From Terriglobia bacterium (GTDB lineage Bacteria > Acidobacteriota > Terriglobia > Terriglobales > Acidobacteriaceae): DNA of 64,000 nucleotides. The position numbers and the translations under genes are program-made. The stretch is from assembly GCA_020073215.1 (NCBI GenBank), contig JAIQFO010000001.1, positions 310,001 through 374,000 of the forward strand, given 5' to 3'. Positions 62,213-64,000 of this stretch are shown here, piece by piece. The first letter of the stretch is position 1, and the number at the start of each line of letters is the position of its first letter. The notes beneath the pieces were generated by a model. That model did no database searches, was not told where the DNA came from, and saw only the letters and a list, made by a program, of their open reading frames with translations.

Positions 62213-64000
62213 CTAGTGGTTCGCGGATTTCGTTCCTGGCTTTTCCGGGTGCACTTCATATTCTGGGTGCGGCACGCCCATCAGCCATTTGTCGAACCAT
62301 CCCACAATATTGTCGAGACGCTCAATGCGATGCCACGGCTCGCCCGAGCGCGACAGTTCATGCGTCTCGCGTGGAAACACAACCATGGCGGTCGGACGCT
62401 TCAGAAACTTGAGCGCGCGGAACAACTGCTCTCCACCTGAATCCTGCGGAGTCCGGTAGTCCGCCAGCCCCAGAATGAACATCATCGGCGTGTGGATTTT
62501 TTCGACGAAGGTAATGGCGGAGCGGTTGGCGTAGTCCTTGGGGTCCTGAAAGGGCGGCGCCTTGAACCAGTTGGGCTGGAAAAGAGTGAAATCCGCGGTG
62601 TACCACCACGACGCCCAGTTCGAGATATCGCGCTGCGACACGGCAGCGGCAAAGCGATCGGTCTGGGTGACAGTCCAGTCCGTGAGTACTCCGCCGCCGC
62701 TGCCGCCGGTTACGGCAAGCTTCTTCGGATCGACGTAGCCGCGCTTGAGGACTTCATCTACTCCCACCATCAGGTCGCGGTAGTCATCGCCCGGATAGTG
62801 GTACTGAATGATGTTGCCGAAATCCTGTCCGTAGCCGGTCGAGCCGCGCGGATTGATGTACAGCACCACGTATCCACGGGCCGCCATCCATTGAAATTCG
62901 TGGTCGAAGACCCAGCCATAAGCGGCGTGCGGCCCACCGTGGATGTTGAGAATCAAAGGATATTTTTTCTTCGGATCGAAGTCGGGCGGCTTCTGAATCC
63001 ATCCTTGGATTGGCAGGCCGTCGAAACTCTTGTAGTTCATTTCTTCCGGCGGGATCAGGTTGAGCTGGGACCAGAGCGTTTTGTTGGCGTCGGTGAGGCG
63101 GGTTTGCTCGCCCCCTTTCTTGTCATCCATCGCGACCGCAAACAGGTCTCCGATCATAACGGGCGTAGAGACCAGGGTAACCGCGGTACGCGCATCGGAC
63201 GCGATGGAGAAATCGAGCACCGCCTGATCGCCCCGGGTAATTTCGGTAACCGCGCCGGTTTGCGCATCCACGTGAACCAGCGGCGTGCGCCCCTGCGTGT
63301 TCACGATGTCGAAGAGCCCGCGTCCGTCGGGCGACCAATAAAGTGTTGGGTCGCTGCCGCCGCGCGGGGCTGCATTGTCGCCAAAGACAGCATCGCCCAT
63401 GTCGAAGTCGTAGCCGGCGGTAAGGTTGCGGGGCTGGGCATTGGGAGCCAGGTCCATGACCCAGAGATCGGGCTGAGAGTAGGAACGGATGGGCTGCGTC
63501 ACGGAACCGTGAAACGCGATCCGGCGGCCATCGGGGCTGAGCGTGAGATTGCCGATTCCCATCGGAATCGAGGCCAGCTTTTCGGCCGTGCCACCCGTGG
63601 AAGAGACAGAATAGATATCCGTGCTCGGCGTCTCGTAGTAAGGCTCGTCGATGCGGCGGGTGAGGAAGTAGAGGCGCGTAGCGTCGTGCGTCCAGAGGAT
63701 TTCACCTTCGTCATAATCGCCGTTCGTAAGCTGCAGCGGTTTGGCGGATTCGTCGGATGTGAGCGGGACGTCAATCACCCAGATGTGGTGGTGCCGTTTG
63801 AAATCGAGATAGCCCTCGTCATTGTCGCGGTAGACGGCACGAGTGATGATGTGGATGTCGGATTCGTGTTCACCCTGCGCCGCCGGGCCGCCAGGGCTGG
63901 CGGATTCTTTGGTGTTCGCGCCACCAACTTTTGCCTCATTCTTCTTGCGCTGCTCTTTCTCGATATCTTCGAGCGTGGTGGAACTCAAGAACGCGATGCG
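62213..64000 (-). CDS. S9-family prolyl oligopeptidase/dipeptidyl peptidase, 5' end missing
   Basis: Open to the right edge of the window with no stop before 64000; the visible upstream codons (RIAFLSS) are typical of the internal propeller, so the true start is outside. At least 595 residues are present. An N-terminal beta-propeller (LTLSPDGRRIAFHGSVTQ, YWSPDGRGLF) is followed by an alpha/beta hydrolase domain with the nucleophile in VTGGSGGGVLTDW, the Asp in LGLADYRTPQDSG and the His in FPRETHELSR. Such acyl-aminoacyl/dipeptidyl peptidases degrade peptides, often in the periplasm. A linker near residues 10-45 is charged and low in complexity (EKEQRKKNEAKVGGANTKES). Confidence 0.93.
   Translation of the reverse strand, partial: RIAFLSSTTLEDIEKEQRKKNEAKVGGANTKESASPGGPAAQGEHESDIHIITRAVYRDNDEGYLDFKRHHHIWVIDVPLTSDESAKPLQLTNGDYDEGEILWTHDATRLYFLTRRIDEPYYETPSTDIYSVSSTGGTAEKLASIPMGIGNLTLSPDGRRIAFHGSVTQPIRSYSQPDLWVMDLAPNAQPRNLTAGYDFDMGDAVFGDNAAPRGGSDPTLYWSPDGRGLFDIVNTQGRTPLVHVDAQTGAVTEITRGDQAVLDFSIASDARTAVTLVSTPVMIGDLFAVAMDDKKGGEQTRLTDANKTLWSQLNLIPPEEMNYKSFDGLPIQGWIQKPPDFDPKKKYPLILNIHGGPHAAYGWVFDHEFQWMAARGYVVLYINPRGSTGYGQDFGNIIQYHYPGDDYRDLMVGVDEVLKRGYVDPKKLAVTGGSGGGVLTDWTVTQTDRFAAAVSQRDISNWASWWYTADFTLFQPNWFKAPPFQDPKDYANRSAITFVEKIHTPMMFILGLADYRTPQDSGGEQLFRALKFLKRPTAMVVFPRETHELSRSGEPWHRIERLDNIVGWFDKWLMGVPHPEYEVHPEKPGTKSANH

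Overview
The window reads as chromosomal DNA of a GC-rich, Gram-negative heterotroph, most likely an Acidobacteriota member of the Terriglobia/Terriglobales type. The basis is LpxD (a lipid A enzyme), meso-DAP peptidoglycan enzymes (DapF, Mpl, LdcA), a ferredoxin-dependent 2-oxoacid oxidoreductase (KorAB), HAF-repeat/PxKF secreted proteins, and many short GC-rich hairpin repeats between genes. The taxonomic call is inference. No rRNA, tRNA, CRISPR array or prophage was seen.

Layout. 1-7.6 kb: a truncated HAD phosphatase, a zinc alcohol dehydrogenase, korA-korB, a tiny zinc-ribbon protein, homoserine dehydrogenase, and a FitAB/VapBC-type toxin-antitoxin pair with a perfect 16-bp palindrome upstream. 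7.6-18.9 kb: accA, dnaE, a secreted trehalase, a secreted unknown, a CCA-adding-type nucleotidyltransferase with a long Ala/Lys/Pro tail, an unknown conserved protein, lpxD, and an IPT/TIG-like exported protein. 18.9-22.9 kb is accessory: a RAYT (REP-associated transposase) remnant between 96-bp direct repeats, a HAF-repeat protein, a HIRAN-domain gene broken by two compensating frameshifts, and a nearly complete RAYT gene with one nonsense codon, bracketed by inverted REP hairpins. 22.9-35.6 kb, all on the minus strand: plsC, mpl, ldcA, dapF, an MgtC-type protein, a membrane glycosyltransferase, a PfkB kinase, MTA phosphorylase, a zinc metalloprotease, an isocitrate/isopropylmalate-type dehydrogenase and RidA. 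35.7-41.9 kb, mostly plus: a DedA-rhodanese fusion, a MocA-like nucleotidyltransferase, a HAD phosphatase, a kinase-like protein on the minus strand, a slipin, a SPOR protein and an ArsR regulator. 41.9-49.2 kb: a large hybrid histidine kinase divergent from an HD-GYP response regulator, a SIMPL protein and a glycine-zipper protein. 49.2-55.5 kb is a MurNAc/peptidoglycan recycling block: an AmiE-like/NamZ fusion, a second serine hydrolase, MurQ and MurA. 55.6-64 kb: rpsO-pnp, small proteins, a BNR/YCF48-like exported protein, a DEAD-box helicase and a truncated S9 peptidase.

Two themes stand out. First, cell-wall turnover is over-represented: Mpl, LdcA, DapF, AmiE-NamZ, a serine hydrolase, MurQ and MurA would together release, import and re-use MurNAc and murein tripeptide. 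Second, the region is strewn with several families of short hairpin repeats, some inside coding sequence (murQ, the metalloprotease, the glycosyltransferase), consistent with RAYT/REP activity.

The most striking single observation is the DedA-rhodanese gene at 35676-36647. An in-frame TGA sits in the rhodanese active-site loop (C-T-TGA), the rest of the domain continues in the same frame for 52 codons, and a stem-loop with a G-containing loop lies just downstream. It is a candidate selenocysteine protein. Also notable are a DapF in which both catalytic cysteine positions are serine, and a receiver domain with Asn in place of the phospho-acceptor Asp.
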